From the NCBI GenBank assembly GCA_020072815.1, contig JAIQGE010000001.1, forward strand, positions 248,001-312,000: DNA of 64,000 nucleotides, given 5' to 3'. Both the position numbers and the translations under genes were made by a program. Below, one piece after another: positions 8,927 to 18,783 of the stretch. Under the pieces are notes generated by a model. The model made no database searches and was not told where the DNA came from. It saw nothing but the letters and a program-made list of their open reading frames with translations. Position 1 is the first letter of the stretch. Each line of letters begins with the position of its first letter. Origin of the DNA: Terriglobia bacterium (lineage in GTDB: Bacteria; Acidobacteriota; Terriglobia; Terriglobales; Acidobacteriaceae).

Positions 8927-10138
8927 ATGCCCAACCCGCCAATATCGCTGGACACGCGCCGCAACATTGTCATCTTCGGCTCGGTGTCGTTCTTTACCGA
9001 TACCGCCAGTGAAATGGCGTACTGGATTCTGCCGGCGTTTCTCACTTCGCTGGGCGCTGGTCCGGCCGCTCTGGGGCTGATTGAAGGCATCGCGGAAAGC
9101 GTGGCGGCGCTGGGCAAGCTGTTCTCCGGCTATCTGACGGACGTTGTTCCGCGCCGCAAGCCGCTGGTGGTTTTTGGTTACGTGCTGGCGAATGCCGTTA
9201 AACCATTGTTGGCCGTAAGCACCCAATGGTGGCATGTTCTGCTGATCCGCTTTACTGACCGCACGGCCAAAGGCATCCGCGGCACACCACGCGACGTGCT
9301 GGCGGCCGAGTCGGTGGACCGCAAGCAAGTCGGCAGCGCCTATGGCTTGTTGCAATCCATGGACTCAGCCGGAGCCATAGCCGGGCCGCTCATCGCCTGG
9401 CTGGTTCTCTCGCGCCTGGGCGGAATGCGCACGGTCTTCTGGATCGCCGCGATTCCGGGGCTCGTCGCCATGCTCGTGGTGCTCTTTGTGCGTGAGCCCA
9501 AGCGCGCCGCGGTTGAGCAAGGGCCTTCTCCTCCGTTTTGGCGGGCGGCCCATCTGCCTTTTCGCTTCTATTACATGCTGGCAGCGGTCCTGATCTTTTC
9601 GCTGGGAAACTCCAGCGACATGTTTCTGGTCCTGCGCGCACAGCAAATCGGCATAAGACCCGGGCTGGCGCCGTTGCTGGGCCTGACTTTCAACGTAACC
9701 TACACCCTTGGGTCCTGGCCGGCGGGCTGGCTCAGCGACCGCCGTTCCAAACCGGTGATTGCCGGTCTGGGGTACCTGGTCTTCGCGGCGACGTATTTCA
9801 CGTTTGCAGCCGCCCCGGGCAAGGCCGCGGTCTGGGGCATGATGGCGCTCTATGGAATGTACTATGCGCTGACCAGTCCGGTGCTGCGCGCGATGGTGGT
9901 GGAAACGGTGGCTCCGGAAGCGCGTGGCCGTGCCTTTGGACTGTTCTATTTCACCACCAGCGTGAGCACGCTTCTCTCCAGCCTGATCACCGGTGAATTG
10001 TGGAAACACTACGGAGCAGCTCTGCCATTTTTGCTCTCTGCATCGCTTGCGGTGATGGCTGCGGTGATGTTGCTGGCCGTCAGGAAGGCCCCCGAACGAC
10101 GGCAAGATGCATTTCTTGGTCCAGTTGTTCAGAGCTGA
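8927..10138 (+). CDS. Major facilitator superfamily transporter
   Basis: Twelve-helix inner-membrane carrier of about 403 residues, probably a proton-coupled exporter. The N-terminal half shows MFS signatures: FFTDTASEMAYWILPAF in helix 1 and GYLTDVVPRRKPLVVFGY in the loop between helices 2 and 3, then LIRFTDRTAKGIRGTPRD. The second half repeats the pattern (GWLSDRRSKPVIAGLGYLV). The ATG at 8927 is the first codon giving a normal cytoplasmic N-terminus, but it has no Shine-Dalgarno: the bases before it form a terminator-like hairpin with its T-tract. Alternative starts further in would cut into helix 1. Substrate unknown. It resembles the group of soil-bacterial MFS permeases annotated only at superfamily level. 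Confidence 0.88.
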   Translation: MPNPPISLDTRRNIVIFGSVSFFTDTASEMAYWILPAFLTSLGAGPAALGLIEGIAESVAALGKLFSGYLTDVVPRRKPLVVFGYVLANAVKPLLAVSTQWWHVLLIRFTDRTAKGIRGTPRDVLAAESVDRKQVGSAYGLLQSMDSAGAIAGPLIAWLVLSRLGGMRTVFWIAAIPGLVAMLVVLFVREPKRAAVEQGPSPPFWRAAHLPFRFYYMLAAVLIFSLGNSSDMFLVLRAQQIGIRPGLAPLLGLTFNVTYTLGSWPAGWLSDRRSKPVIAGLGYLVFAATYFTFAAAPGKAAVWGMMALYGMYYALTSPVLRAMVVETVAPEARGRAFGLFYFTTSVSTLLSSLITGELWKHYGAALPFLLSASLAVMAAVMLLAVRKAPERRQDAFLGPVVQS

Positions 10139-10183
10139 TCAGGGCTGTTCCCGAATTGTTGTGTTCCGGGACCTCTTACCTCA

Positions 10184-10235
10184 GCGGCTGAAAGCCGCCC
10201 TTTCGCAGGCCTGATACGCAGGCATAAATGCCTGC
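10184..10235. repeat. Twin-hairpin intergenic repeat
   Basis: Two perfect hairpins, GCGGCTgaaAGCCGC (10184-10198) and GCAGGCataaatGCCTGC (10218-10235), sit between the convergent MFS and VanZ-like genes. It could act as a bidirectional terminator or be a dispersed element; only one copy is in this window. Confidence 0.55.
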
Positions 10236-10273
10236 TCCACCCAGTTCGGGATAAAGCAAGAGGGGGAACCACT

Positions 10274-12284
<2,011 letters not shown>

Positions 12285-12373
12285 TTAAGGAAGGTCTAGT
12301 TTTCTATTGTAAACGCTTTGACAAAATGCGTCAGCCGGAGCCCGTGCAAGCCGCAGCGAGCCCAGCAGAAAAC

Positions 12374-12408
12374 GCCTGCAAGATATACAGCGTAAAGCAC
12401 TTGCAGGC
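12374..12408. repeat. Inverted repeat upstream of guaB and the PilZ gene
   Basis: GCCTGCAAG and its exact complement CTTGCAGGC are separated by 17 bases. The gap also has an 11-bp inverted pair, TTTGACAAAAT near 12317 and ATTTTGTCAAA near 12431, each containing a TTGACA -35-like element, one per strand. This fits two opposed promoters in the divergent guaB/PilZ gap. Confidence 0.4.
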
Positions 12409-12492
12409 CTGATCTCGGTCGCGAAACTTGGATTTTGTCAAACGAAAGTAATGTTGACCATCAGGGCGAGTACGTCAATACTCGTAGGTACT

Positions 12493-12864
12493 ATGCAAAC
12501 AAACCAGGGTCTGCCATTTTCGGTAGGAGCACCAACAGGATTGGGAACGACCAGGCGAGAAGAAAGACGCTTGCAGGTTGTCGTTCCAGTCAAAGTCTTT
12601 CCGGACATCAAGAGTATGGAATCGTTCGCGTCGTGCACCTATGAGATTTCCACTCTGGGCGCGCGGCTCTCGGCCTTGCCGAGCATCAAGGAAGTCGGCC
12701 AGATTATCTTCTTGCAGCGCCAGAACCGGCGCGCGAAGTACAAAGTTGCCTGGATCGGCGAACCGGAGACCTCGCAAGCCGGCCAGATTGGCGTGGAGTG
12801 CCTTGAGCCCGCCAACATGATCTGGGAAAACGAAATCAAGTCACGGGTGTCGTGGACGCGTTAA
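12493..12864 (+). CDS. PilZ-domain protein (probable c-di-GMP receptor)
   Basis: Soluble protein of about 123 residues made of little more than one PilZ domain. The c-di-GMP contact motif is visible as RREERR (RxxxR type) and, 35 residues later, as YEISTLGARL, matching the (D/N)xSxxG second motif with E in place of the acidic/amide residue. The strands continue through VGQIIFLQRQN and KVAWIGEPE. I prefer ATG 12493, preceded by GTAGGTACT; an in-frame ATG at 12451 would add 14 residues. The next gene downstream is unrelated, so its target must lie elsewhere. The HD-GYP protein at 54449-55741 is the only other c-di-GMP candidate in the window. Confidence 0.75.
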   Translation: MQTNQGLPFSVGAPTGLGTTRREERRLQVVVPVKVFPDIKSMESFASCTYEISTLGARLSALPSIKEVGQIIFLQRQNRRAKYKVAWIGEPETSQAGQIGVECLEPANMIWENEIKSRVSWTR

Positions 12865-12868
12865 TACT

Positions 12869-12895
12869 GTCGCTTCGCGACACACCGCTTACGAG
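12869..12895. repeat. TTCG-hairpin repeat, copy 1
   Basis: A GTCGCttcGCGAC hairpin followed by ACACCGCTTACGAG. Related copies are at 12972-12998 and 37992-38018. Confidence 0.55.
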
Positions 12896-12971
12896 TTTTC
12901 TCAGCGCCAGGACCATTCTGCTCCTGTTGCAGCGGGCTCGGCGCGCAAGCCGGCCTCGCCCTTCTCCTTAG

Positions 12972-12998
12972 GCGGCTTCGCCGCAAACCGCTAGCGAG
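12972..12998. repeat. TTCG-hairpin repeat, copy 2
   Basis: A GCGGCttcGCCGC hairpin followed by AAACCGCTAGCGAG, 103 bp downstream of copy 1 in the same orientation. Confidence 0.55.
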
Positions 12999-13100
12999 TT
13001 TTGCCCGCGCAGCGAATTCTCAGCACTGGATACCGCCGGACTCAGCGCGCGGACCGGCTTCGTCCGGCATGGCCCATCGCTCTCATTTGGAATCACCGTC

Positions 13101-13132
13101 GATCAGTGTAATCAGTGGCATCAGCGGTAAGG
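13101..13132. repeat. ATCAG-rich dispersed repeat, copy 1
   Basis: Three spaced ATCAG(C/T) units ending in GCGGTAAGG. The same unit in reverse orientation is at 37784-37820. Confidence 0.5.
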
Positions 13133-13236
13133 TTTGCCTTTCCGATGGCGGCGACGTCGTGCGATGACGCGCGATCACGGCGATGTCAAAATTGCTCCCG
13201 TTCGCGCCTGCATGGTACCTTCTAACTTCGAACGCC

Positions 13237-13767
13237 ATGCTTCGTCCATACCAGGGAATCTCGCCGCGCATCCATGAGACTTGTTACATTGACGAGTCAG
13301 CACAGATCATCGGCGACGTGGAGATCGGCGAAAACTCCAGCGTGTGGATGAACGCCGTCATCCGCGGAGACGTGTTTGCCATCCGCATCGGAAAGAACTG
13401 CAGCGTACAGGATTGCAGCGTGCTGCACGGCATGCGCTACAAATACGGCGTGGTCATGGGCGACTACGTGACCGTGGGCCACTCCGTGACTTTGCACGGC
13501 TGCACCATCGGCGACCGGTGCCTCATCGGCATGGGCTGCGTGGTGCTGAACAACGCCAAGATCGGCGAAGGCTCCATCATCGCCGCGGGAACGGTGATTC
13601 CGGAAAATACCGTGGTGGAACCGTACTCGCTGTGGATGGGCGTGCCGGGCGCGTTCAAGAAAAAAATTGACGACGAAAAGACCCAGCAGATGATCATGAT
13701 GTACGCGAACAATTACATGGATTACACACAAATCTACAAGAAAGAATTTCCCGGCGCCAAACGCTGA
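13237..13767 (+). CDS. Gamma-class carbonic anhydrase-like protein (left-handed beta-helix)
   Basis: Trimeric left-handed beta-helix protein of the gamma-carbonic anhydrase/YrdA group, which binds a metal between subunits and may hydrate CO2. Hexapeptide turns are clear from about residue 20 to 150 (IGDVEIGENSSVW, IRIGKNCSVQD, VMGDYVTVGHSVTLHGC, IGMGCVVLNNAKIG). The likely metal ligands are the histidines in VLHG, VGHS and LHGC. A C-terminal helix follows (QQMIMMYANNYMDY). I chose ATG 13237 because MLRPYQG is the usual family start; the frame extends upstream to 13183. Enzyme activity is not assured, as many YrdA-like members are inactive. Confidence 0.88.
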   Translation: MLRPYQGISPRIHETCYIDESAQIIGDVEIGENSSVWMNAVIRGDVFAIRIGKNCSVQDCSVLHGMRYKYGVVMGDYVTVGHSVTLHGCTIGDRCLIGMGCVVLNNAKIGEGSIIAAGTVIPENTVVEPYSLWMGVPGAFKKKIDDEKTQQMIMMYANNYMDYTQIYKKEFPGAKR

Positions 13768-13809
13768 CATGGAAACTTTTTTGGCTAAAGGCTAATGGCT
13801 AAGAGCTAA

Positions 13810-15105
13810 ATGGCTTCTCTCATCAAAGCGGTGCGCGGCACGCGCGACATTTTGCCGCCGGATACGGCCCTGTGGCAGCACGTGGAACAGGCCTGCCGCC
13901 ACATATTCCATCTCTACGACTTCCATGAGATTCGCACGCCGGTATTTGAAGACACGCAGTTGTTTGCACGCGGCGTGGGCGAAGAGACGGACATCGTTTC
14001 CAAAGAAATGTTCACCTGGGAAGACAAACCGCGCGCGCAAAGCGAGAAAGCGCAGTCGCTGACGCTGCGTCCGGAGAACACCGCCGGCGTGGTGCGGGCT
14101 TACATCGAACACAAAATGGGCGACACCGGGAAGCTGCAGAAGCTTTATTACATGGGCCCGCAGTTTAGGCGCGAGCGTCCGCAGAAAGGCCGCTACCGCC
14201 AGTTTTACCAGATTGGAGCGGAAGTGCTTGGACCCGTTCCTTCAGGAAGCGAATCGCCGGCGCGCGACGCCGAGATCATCGCCATGCTGGCGCACTTGCT
14301 CCGCGAAGTGGGAATCAAAGAGTGGACTCTGCTGCTCAACTCCGTGGGTACCTCCGAAGACCGCGCCACTTACAACGTGGCGCTGCGCGAGGCCCTGGCC
14401 GGCGTGAAAGACAAGATGTGCGCTGACTGCCAGCGCCGCGCGGAGACCAATCCGCTGCGCGTGCTCGATTGCAAAGTCCCGGAAGACCAGCCCATCATTG
14501 ACGCGCTGCCGAAAATTTCCGCCTACCTGGGTGACGCCAGCCGCGAGCACTTCAACGAAGTAAAGAAAATCCTCAACCACGTGGGCATCAAGTACCACGT
14601 GAATGAGCGCATGGTGCGCGGCCTGGACTACTACACGCGCACCACGTTTGAATTTACCCACGGCGGGCTGGGCGCGCAGAGCGCGCTGCTGGGCGGCGGA
14701 CGCTATGACGGCCTGTCCGAAGCGCTGGGCGGACCGAAGGCGCCGGGCATCGGTTTTGCTCTGGGGCTTGACCGCTTTGTGCTGGCGCTGCAGGCGGAAG
14801 AAACCGTAGGCATCCCCGACCAACGCCCCGTGGTTTACGTGGCGCCGTTGGGAGAGGGCATGAACGCTGAAGCCGCGGTGATCGCGCGCGACCTGCGCAA
14901 ACACAGAATCGCCGCCGAGTTGGGCGACGAGACTTTTCGTGCCAAGAAATCCTTCGAAGCAGCCGAGCGCGCTGGAGCGAAATATATTCTGTTCGTCGGC
15001 GAAAATGAAGCTGCTTCCGGCCAGTTCGCGCTCAAGAACCTGGCGACGGGCGAGCAGGATAGCGTGGCCAGGGGGGAGATTGCTGCTTTTTTGTCCCGAG
15101 CGTAA
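13810..15105 (+). CDS. hisS: Histidyl-tRNA synthetase
   Basis: Class II aminoacyl-tRNA synthetase that charges tRNA-His. The protein is full length at 431 residues. It has the conserved N-terminus VRGTRDILPPDTALW, motif 2 (FRRERPQKGRYRQFYQ), the histidine-specific signature VRGLDYYTRTTFEF, motif 3 (GGGRYDGL and GIGFALGLDRFVLAL) and a C-terminal anticodon-binding domain (VVYVAPLG onward). A short GGCTAA-rich repetitive stretch lies just before the start. aspS is 1.5 kb downstream in the same direction, separated by the MerR pair. Confidence 0.98.
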   Translation: MASLIKAVRGTRDILPPDTALWQHVEQACRHIFHLYDFHEIRTPVFEDTQLFARGVGEETDIVSKEMFTWEDKPRAQSEKAQSLTLRPENTAGVVRAYIEHKMGDTGKLQKLYYMGPQFRRERPQKGRYRQFYQIGAEVLGPVPSGSESPARDAEIIAMLAHLLREVGIKEWTLLLNSVGTSEDRATYNVALREALAGVKDKMCADCQRRAETNPLRVLDCKVPEDQPIIDALPKISAYLGDASREHFNEVKKILNHVGIKYHVNERMVRGLDYYTRTTFEFTHGGLGAQSALLGGGRYDGLSEALGGPKAPGIGFALGLDRFVLALQAEETVGIPDQRPVVYVAPLGEGMNAEAAVIARDLRKHRIAAELGDETFRAKKSFEAAERAGAKYILFVGENEAASGQFALKNLATGEQDSVARGEIAAFLSRA

Positions 15106-15110
15106 GCCTT

Positions 15111-15143
15111 TTCCGAAGTCCCGAGCGAAGCGAGGGATCCCTA
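15111..15143. repeat. Dispersed palindromic repeat, copy 3
   Basis: Clear copy: TCCCGAGCGAAGCGAGGGA followed by TCCCTAT, just after hisS. Degenerate halves of the same family recur in 15200-15290 (GCTTCGCTCGGGATTTTAG). Confidence 0.8.
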
Positions 15144-15301
15144 TTGTTACGAAAGCTCGCCGCGGTGAACCTGAAGATTATCGAGAGCCATAGCGATCTC
15201 TCCCCTTCGGCTTCGCTCAGGGTTTCGGGCCGGTGGCCCTCAAGCAAAAGCGCTCGAGATTTCAGAAGAAGCTTCGCTCGGGATTTTAGAAAAAAGCCCA
15301 G

Positions 15302-15892
15302 CTACTTCACTTCCAGCGCATCCCCCGTCTTATGCTCGGTGATCTGAAACTTCAGGAACTGATGAATCGCTCCAAGCGCCTCAGCGTTTCCAGAGCTGAT
15401 CACCACGCGCCCGCCGTTTTCTACCTCTTCATATTTGTAGGTGATGGCGTCTTTCAGCTTTTGCATCACCGGCACGCCCGGCGGCGTCTGGTCATGGACG
15501 AACATAGGGATGCTGAAGTCGCCGGCCTGAAACGCCTGGCTGAGATGTTTCAGGTGCATGCGAATCTGGTCGCGGCTGGTTTTGTCGTCGGCTGAATTGG
15601 CGGTCACCTGGATGGCGCCGCCGTCTTTGCTCAGGAGGAAGTGGTGCGTGGTCTTTTCCTGAGAAAAGCCCATGCCCTGGTGGCTCTCGCCGCGCTTCAT
15701 CATGTCATGGTCGTGCTGGCCGGCGGCCATGTGCTGGGCGTGCATGGGACAGTCGTTCATGTGACCGCGCATGCTGTCGCTTGCGGGCATACTGTCGCCG
15801 GCCGGTTTGGATTTGTCTTTTTCCTGTTCCTGCGCGAAGCCGGCCAAGGCCAACGCCGCGATCATAAGTGCTAACTGAAAATAACGTTTCAT
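15302..15892 (-). CDS. Secreted Met/His-rich protein, probable metal-binding
   Basis: A 196-residue protein with a signal peptide (MKRYFQLALMIAALALAGFA). Residues 33-75 are packed with Met and His, including CPMHAQHM and GQHDHDMM, a pattern seen in periplasmic copper- or silver-binding proteins. The C-terminal 110 residues form a folded region with HHFLLSKDGGAIQV and FVHDQTPPGVP that I cannot place in a named family. Its ATG overlaps the stop of the upstream merR-like gene by 4 bp, so the two are translationally coupled. That context and the Met/His clusters suggest a metal-stress function, which is an inference. Confidence 0.8.
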   Translation of the reverse strand: MKRYFQLALMIAALALAGFAQEQEKDKSKPAGDSMPASDSMRGHMNDCPMHAQHMAAGQHDHDMMKRGESHQGMGFSQEKTTHHFLLSKDGGAIQVTANSADDKTSRDQIRMHLKHLSQAFQAGDFSIPMFVHDQTPPGVPVMQKLKDAITYKYEEVENGGRVVISSGNAEALGAIHQFLKFQITEHKTGDALEVK

Positions 15893-16419
15893 AGTTTTCC
15901 GCCTTTTCGTTTTTCCAAACTACGGGTTTGCAATCTGCTTTTCAATCCCGGAGAAATCAACGGCGAAATCGCCAGCGCGCTCTCCGGATGGTGAGCGACA
16001 AACATCTCCAGCAACCCGGCCTGCCGGCCTGGCGCCGTGGACTTCAATCTCCGGCTCCAGCTTCGAATGGCCGCTTGCAGCGCACGATGCAACGTTGTCA
16101 GCTCGGCGATTCGAGCGTCCAACGCGCGCGCCTTTTCTTTCGCCAGTGCGTGGACGCGCTTGCAGGGAGCCACTCCGCGATCGCGCTGGGAGAAGATTTC
16201 CGCCAGTTCGTCCACGGTGAAGCCGATTCCCAAGGCAGCGCGAATCATCCGCACCCGCGCGGCCGCTTGCGCCGGATAACGCCGGTAACCGTTCTGCGCA
16301 CGCTGTGCCGCGGGCAACAGGCCGTGGCGCTCGTAATAACGCAGGGCGTCGCGACTGATGCCGGTCATGGCCGCCAATTCTCCGGAGCGGAAGGTCCGTT
16401 CCGGAGCTTTCTCCGCCAT
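15889..16419 (-). CDS. MerR-family transcriptional regulator
   Basis: DNA-binding regulator of 176 residues. The N-terminal winged helix-turn-helix is typical: FRSGELAAMTGISRDALRYYERHGLLP, then RRYPAQAAARVRMIRAALGIGFTVDELAEIF. A dimerisation coiled coil follows (about residues 85-125). The effector region holds a single cysteine (VAPCKRVHAL) where metal sensors of the MerR/CueR/ZntR type usually have two or more, so the ligand is uncertain. A MerR-type promoter with an elongated spacer lies just upstream. It begins a two-gene operon with the Met/His-rich secreted protein. A CAGGAGA-like site precedes the ATG. Confidence 0.9.
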   Translation of the reverse strand: MAEKAPERTFRSGELAAMTGISRDALRYYERHGLLPAAQRAQNGYRRYPAQAAARVRMIRAALGIGFTVDELAEIFSQRDRGVAPCKRVHALAKEKARALDARIAELTTLHRALQAAIRSWSRRLKSTAPGRQAGLLEMFVAHHPESALAISPLISPGLKSRLQTRSLEKRKGGKL

Positions 16420-16442
16420 AAGATCATTCTCCTCTTATTCTC

Positions 16443-16468
16443 AAATATGGAACATGTTCCACGGTCAA
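16443..16468 (-). promoter_or_regulatory. MerR-type promoter/operator
   Basis: On the minus strand TTGACC (16468-16463) is followed by a perfect 14-bp palindrome, TGGAACATGTTCCA (16448-16461), and, about 20 bases after the -35, a -10-like GAGAAT. A dyad within a 19-20 bp spacer is the hallmark of MerR-family promoters. It drives the merR-like/secreted-protein operon, implying autoregulation. Confidence 0.6.
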
Positions 16469-16658
16469 GAGTTTTTGCCCTGCGCCCAAGAGCTTTCTTG
16501 CAGACTGGTTGCGTCGCCCGAACGTGAGCGTGCGGCCCGGACGGAATAAGCTTAGTTTCGCATGGCTCACGGGCCTCCGTCCGCAAGCCGCTGATTACCT
16601 TTATAATCAAACTCTTAGCCGACAGCCGGCTATTTCAGCAAAAGGCAGGTAATTTCTT

Positions 16659-18443
16659 TTGGCGCTCGACTTCGTTGGTGAACTTCGTCGCACGCACATG
16701 TGCGGAGAGCTGCGCGCGGAAAACGCCGGGCAGCAAGTGGTGTTGATGGGCTGGGTCAACCGCCGTCGCGACCTGGGCAACGTCATCTTTATTGATGTGC
16801 GCGACCGCACCGGGCTCACCCAGTTGGTCTTTGACAAGAGCGACAACTCGGCGCTGCACCAGAAGGCGAGCGAACTGCGGTCAGAGTACGTGATTGCCGC
16901 CATCGGCACGGTGCGCAAGCGCGAGGAGCGGACCATCAACCGCCACATCCCTACGGGCGAAATTGAAGTGGTGGTGACCGAGCTGAAGCTGCTGAATGAA
17001 TCCAAGCTGCCGCCGTTCCTGCCCGGCGATCCGGCGCTGGCCAACGAAGAGATGCGGCTTAAGTACCGCTACATTGATTTGCGGCGCGAGCCCATGCAAC
17101 ACAACATTGAGCTGCGCCACAAGGTCGCGCTGGCGATTCGCGAATACCTTTCCAGCAAGGGATTCTTTGAAATTGAAACGCCGTTCATGACGCGCTCCAC
17201 GCCGGAAGGCGCGCGCGACTATCTGGTGCCCAGCCGCGTGTATCCCGGCGAGTTTTACGCGCTGCCGCAGTCTCCGCAGCTGTTCAAGCAGATCCTGATG
17301 ATCTCCGGGTTCGATAAATATTTCCAGATCGTGCGCTGCTTCCGCGATGAAGACCTGCGCGCTGACCGCCAGCCGGAGTTCACGCAAATTGACCTGGAAA
17401 TGTCTTTCCCGCAGATGGACCGCGTGTTTGAGGTGGTGGAAGGTTTTCTGCAGGCGGCGTTCAAGGTGGCCGGATTTGAGATCAAGCCGCCGTTCCCGCG
17501 CACGACCTATGACGAAGCCATCCGCAACTACGGCATTGATAAGCCTGATCTGCGCTTGCCCAAACTGACGGACGTGCGGACAGCGTTCGCGCCGGAGCAG
17601 CTGCAGACGCTGCAACTCAATCCTGAGCTGCCGGTGGTGGCGATTCGCATTCCCAAGATTGGCGAGCTCTCGCGCAAGGAGCGTGACGATAATCGTCCGC
17701 TGTTCGGCGAGCGCAAAGAAGCGCGCTTGCTGGATGACATCAAGCGTCTGGAAAAATCTTTCCCGGAAGCCGTTGCCAAGCTGCGCGAGATGTGCGGCGC
17801 GCAAGCCGAAGACTTGTTAGTGCTCGTCGGCGGGCCGCTGACGTCGGAGAAAACAGGTTTGCGTCCGGATTACGGCGTGTTCACCGCCGCCGGAGCGTTT
17901 CGCGTGGAACTGGCGCGCAAATACGCTGACCGTCACATGGCTTTCCGCCAGGGCGGATTCCACTTCACCTGGGTCACGGACTTCCCCATGTTCGAGTATG
18001 ACGAAGCGGAAAAGCGCTGGAACCCGGCGCACCATCCGTTTACGTCGCCGCATGAGCGCGACATGGACAAGCTGGAGTCCGACCCCGGCTCGGTGCGCGC
18101 GCTGGCTTATGACATTGTGCTGAATGGCACCGAGCTGGGCTCCGGCTCGATTCGTATCCATCGCCAGGACATTCAGAAACAGATCTTCCACGCACTGGGC
18201 ATGAGCGACGAAGAAGCCAAATCCCGCTTTGGATTTTTCCTGGAAGCGCTGGAGTACGGCACACCTCCGCACGGCGGCATAGCGCTGGGTCTGGACCGCA
18301 TCGTGATGATCCTGGCCGGCGCGGAGAGCCTGCGCGAGGTCATCCCCTTCCCCAAGACCGCAAAAGCCGTGGACCTGATGGTGGACGCGCCCACGCCGGT
18401 GAGCGAAGCCCAGCTGAAGGAGTTGGGGATCAAGATCCGATAA
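16659..18443 (+). CDS. aspS: Aspartyl-tRNA synthetase (bacterial type)
   Basis: Class IIb synthetase that charges tRNA-Asp. The protein is full length at 594 residues, with an N-terminal OB-fold anticodon-binding domain (VLMGWVNRRRDLGNVIFIDVRD), motif 1/2 regions (SPQLFKQILMISGFDKYFQIVRCFRDED and RQPEFTQIDLEMSF), the bacterial GAD insertion domain (about 290-420) and motif 3 (GIALGLDRIVMILAG). The start is TTG at 16659, with AGGCAGGT about 10 bases upstream; an in-frame ATG at 16698 would remove the first strand of the OB fold. Confidence 0.97.
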   Translation: MALDFVGELRRTHMCGELRAENAGQQVVLMGWVNRRRDLGNVIFIDVRDRTGLTQLVFDKSDNSALHQKASELRSEYVIAAIGTVRKREERTINRHIPTGEIEVVVTELKLLNESKLPPFLPGDPALANEEMRLKYRYIDLRREPMQHNIELRHKVALAIREYLSSKGFFEIETPFMTRSTPEGARDYLVPSRVYPGEFYALPQSPQLFKQILMISGFDKYFQIVRCFRDEDLRADRQPEFTQIDLEMSFPQMDRVFEVVEGFLQAAFKVAGFEIKPPFPRTTYDEAIRNYGIDKPDLRLPKLTDVRTAFAPEQLQTLQLNPELPVVAIRIPKIGELSRKERDDNRPLFGERKEARLLDDIKRLEKSFPEAVAKLREMCGAQAEDLLVLVGGPLTSEKTGLRPDYGVFTAAGAFRVELARKYADRHMAFRQGGFHFTWVTDFPMFEYDEAEKRWNPAHHPFTSPHERDMDKLESDPGSVRALAYDIVLNGTELGSGSIRIHRQDIQKQIFHALGMSDEEAKSRFGFFLEALEYGTPPHGGIALGLDRIVMILAGAESLREVIPFPKTAKAVDLMVDAPTPVSEAQLKELGIKIR

Positions 18444-18447
18444 ACCC

Positions 18448-18473
18448 TCACCACAGAGGACACAGAGGAGCAC
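18448..18473. repeat. CACAGAGG-type dispersed repeat, copy 1
   Basis: TCACCACAGAGG followed by ACACAGAGGAGCAC. A similar unit is at 58250-58274. Only these two copies are in the window. Confidence 0.5.
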
Positions 18474-18488
18474 GCGTCTGACATGTAT

Positions 18489-18571
18489 CGCCCCTCCGGG
18501 GCTCTACATCTATCTTCGAAGCTTACCCAGGACTTCCGTCCTGGGCTAACTCATTTCGCGCCTACGGCGCT
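18489..18571. repeat. Triple-hairpin intergenic element
   Basis: Three consecutive perfect hairpins: GCCCCtccGGGGC, CCCAGGACttccGTCCTGGG and GCGCCtacGGCGC. The layout (short stems, TCC/TTCC/TAC loops, fixed spacing) suggests one composite repeat unit. No ORF is convincing in 18444-18783. Confidence 0.6.
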
Positions 18572-18734
18572 GGAATGTTACGGAACCGAAGTCTTCGCGT
18601 TTTTCCGGCGGTATCTGCAATAGATTCTTCGTAATTGGCAATCCAAGGTTGGCCTGCCGTGAAGTTAGACTTGTCTCCATCGCTCGCCACGCTCGTGAAA
18701 GCTATGGAAATTAGACCTTAAGCTCTGACGTGAT

Positions 18735-18770
18735 ACTAGGGATCCCTCGCCTTTGGCTCGGGATTTCAGA
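18735..18770. repeat. Dispersed palindromic repeat, copy 4
   Basis: CTAGGGATCCCTCGC, short spacer, GGCTCGGGATTTCAGA, immediately downstream of the MFS gene that ends at 18784. Confidence 0.8.
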
Positions 18771-18783
18771 ATAGCTAAGCTTG

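Larger units (their letters stand above)
12865..13236. other. Gene-free stretch with dispersed repeats
   Basis: No convincing coding sequence. It holds two related hairpin repeats (12869-12895 and 12972-12998), a CCGGCTTCGTCCGG hairpin near 13062, and a direct-repeat element at 13101-13132. Confidence 0.6.
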
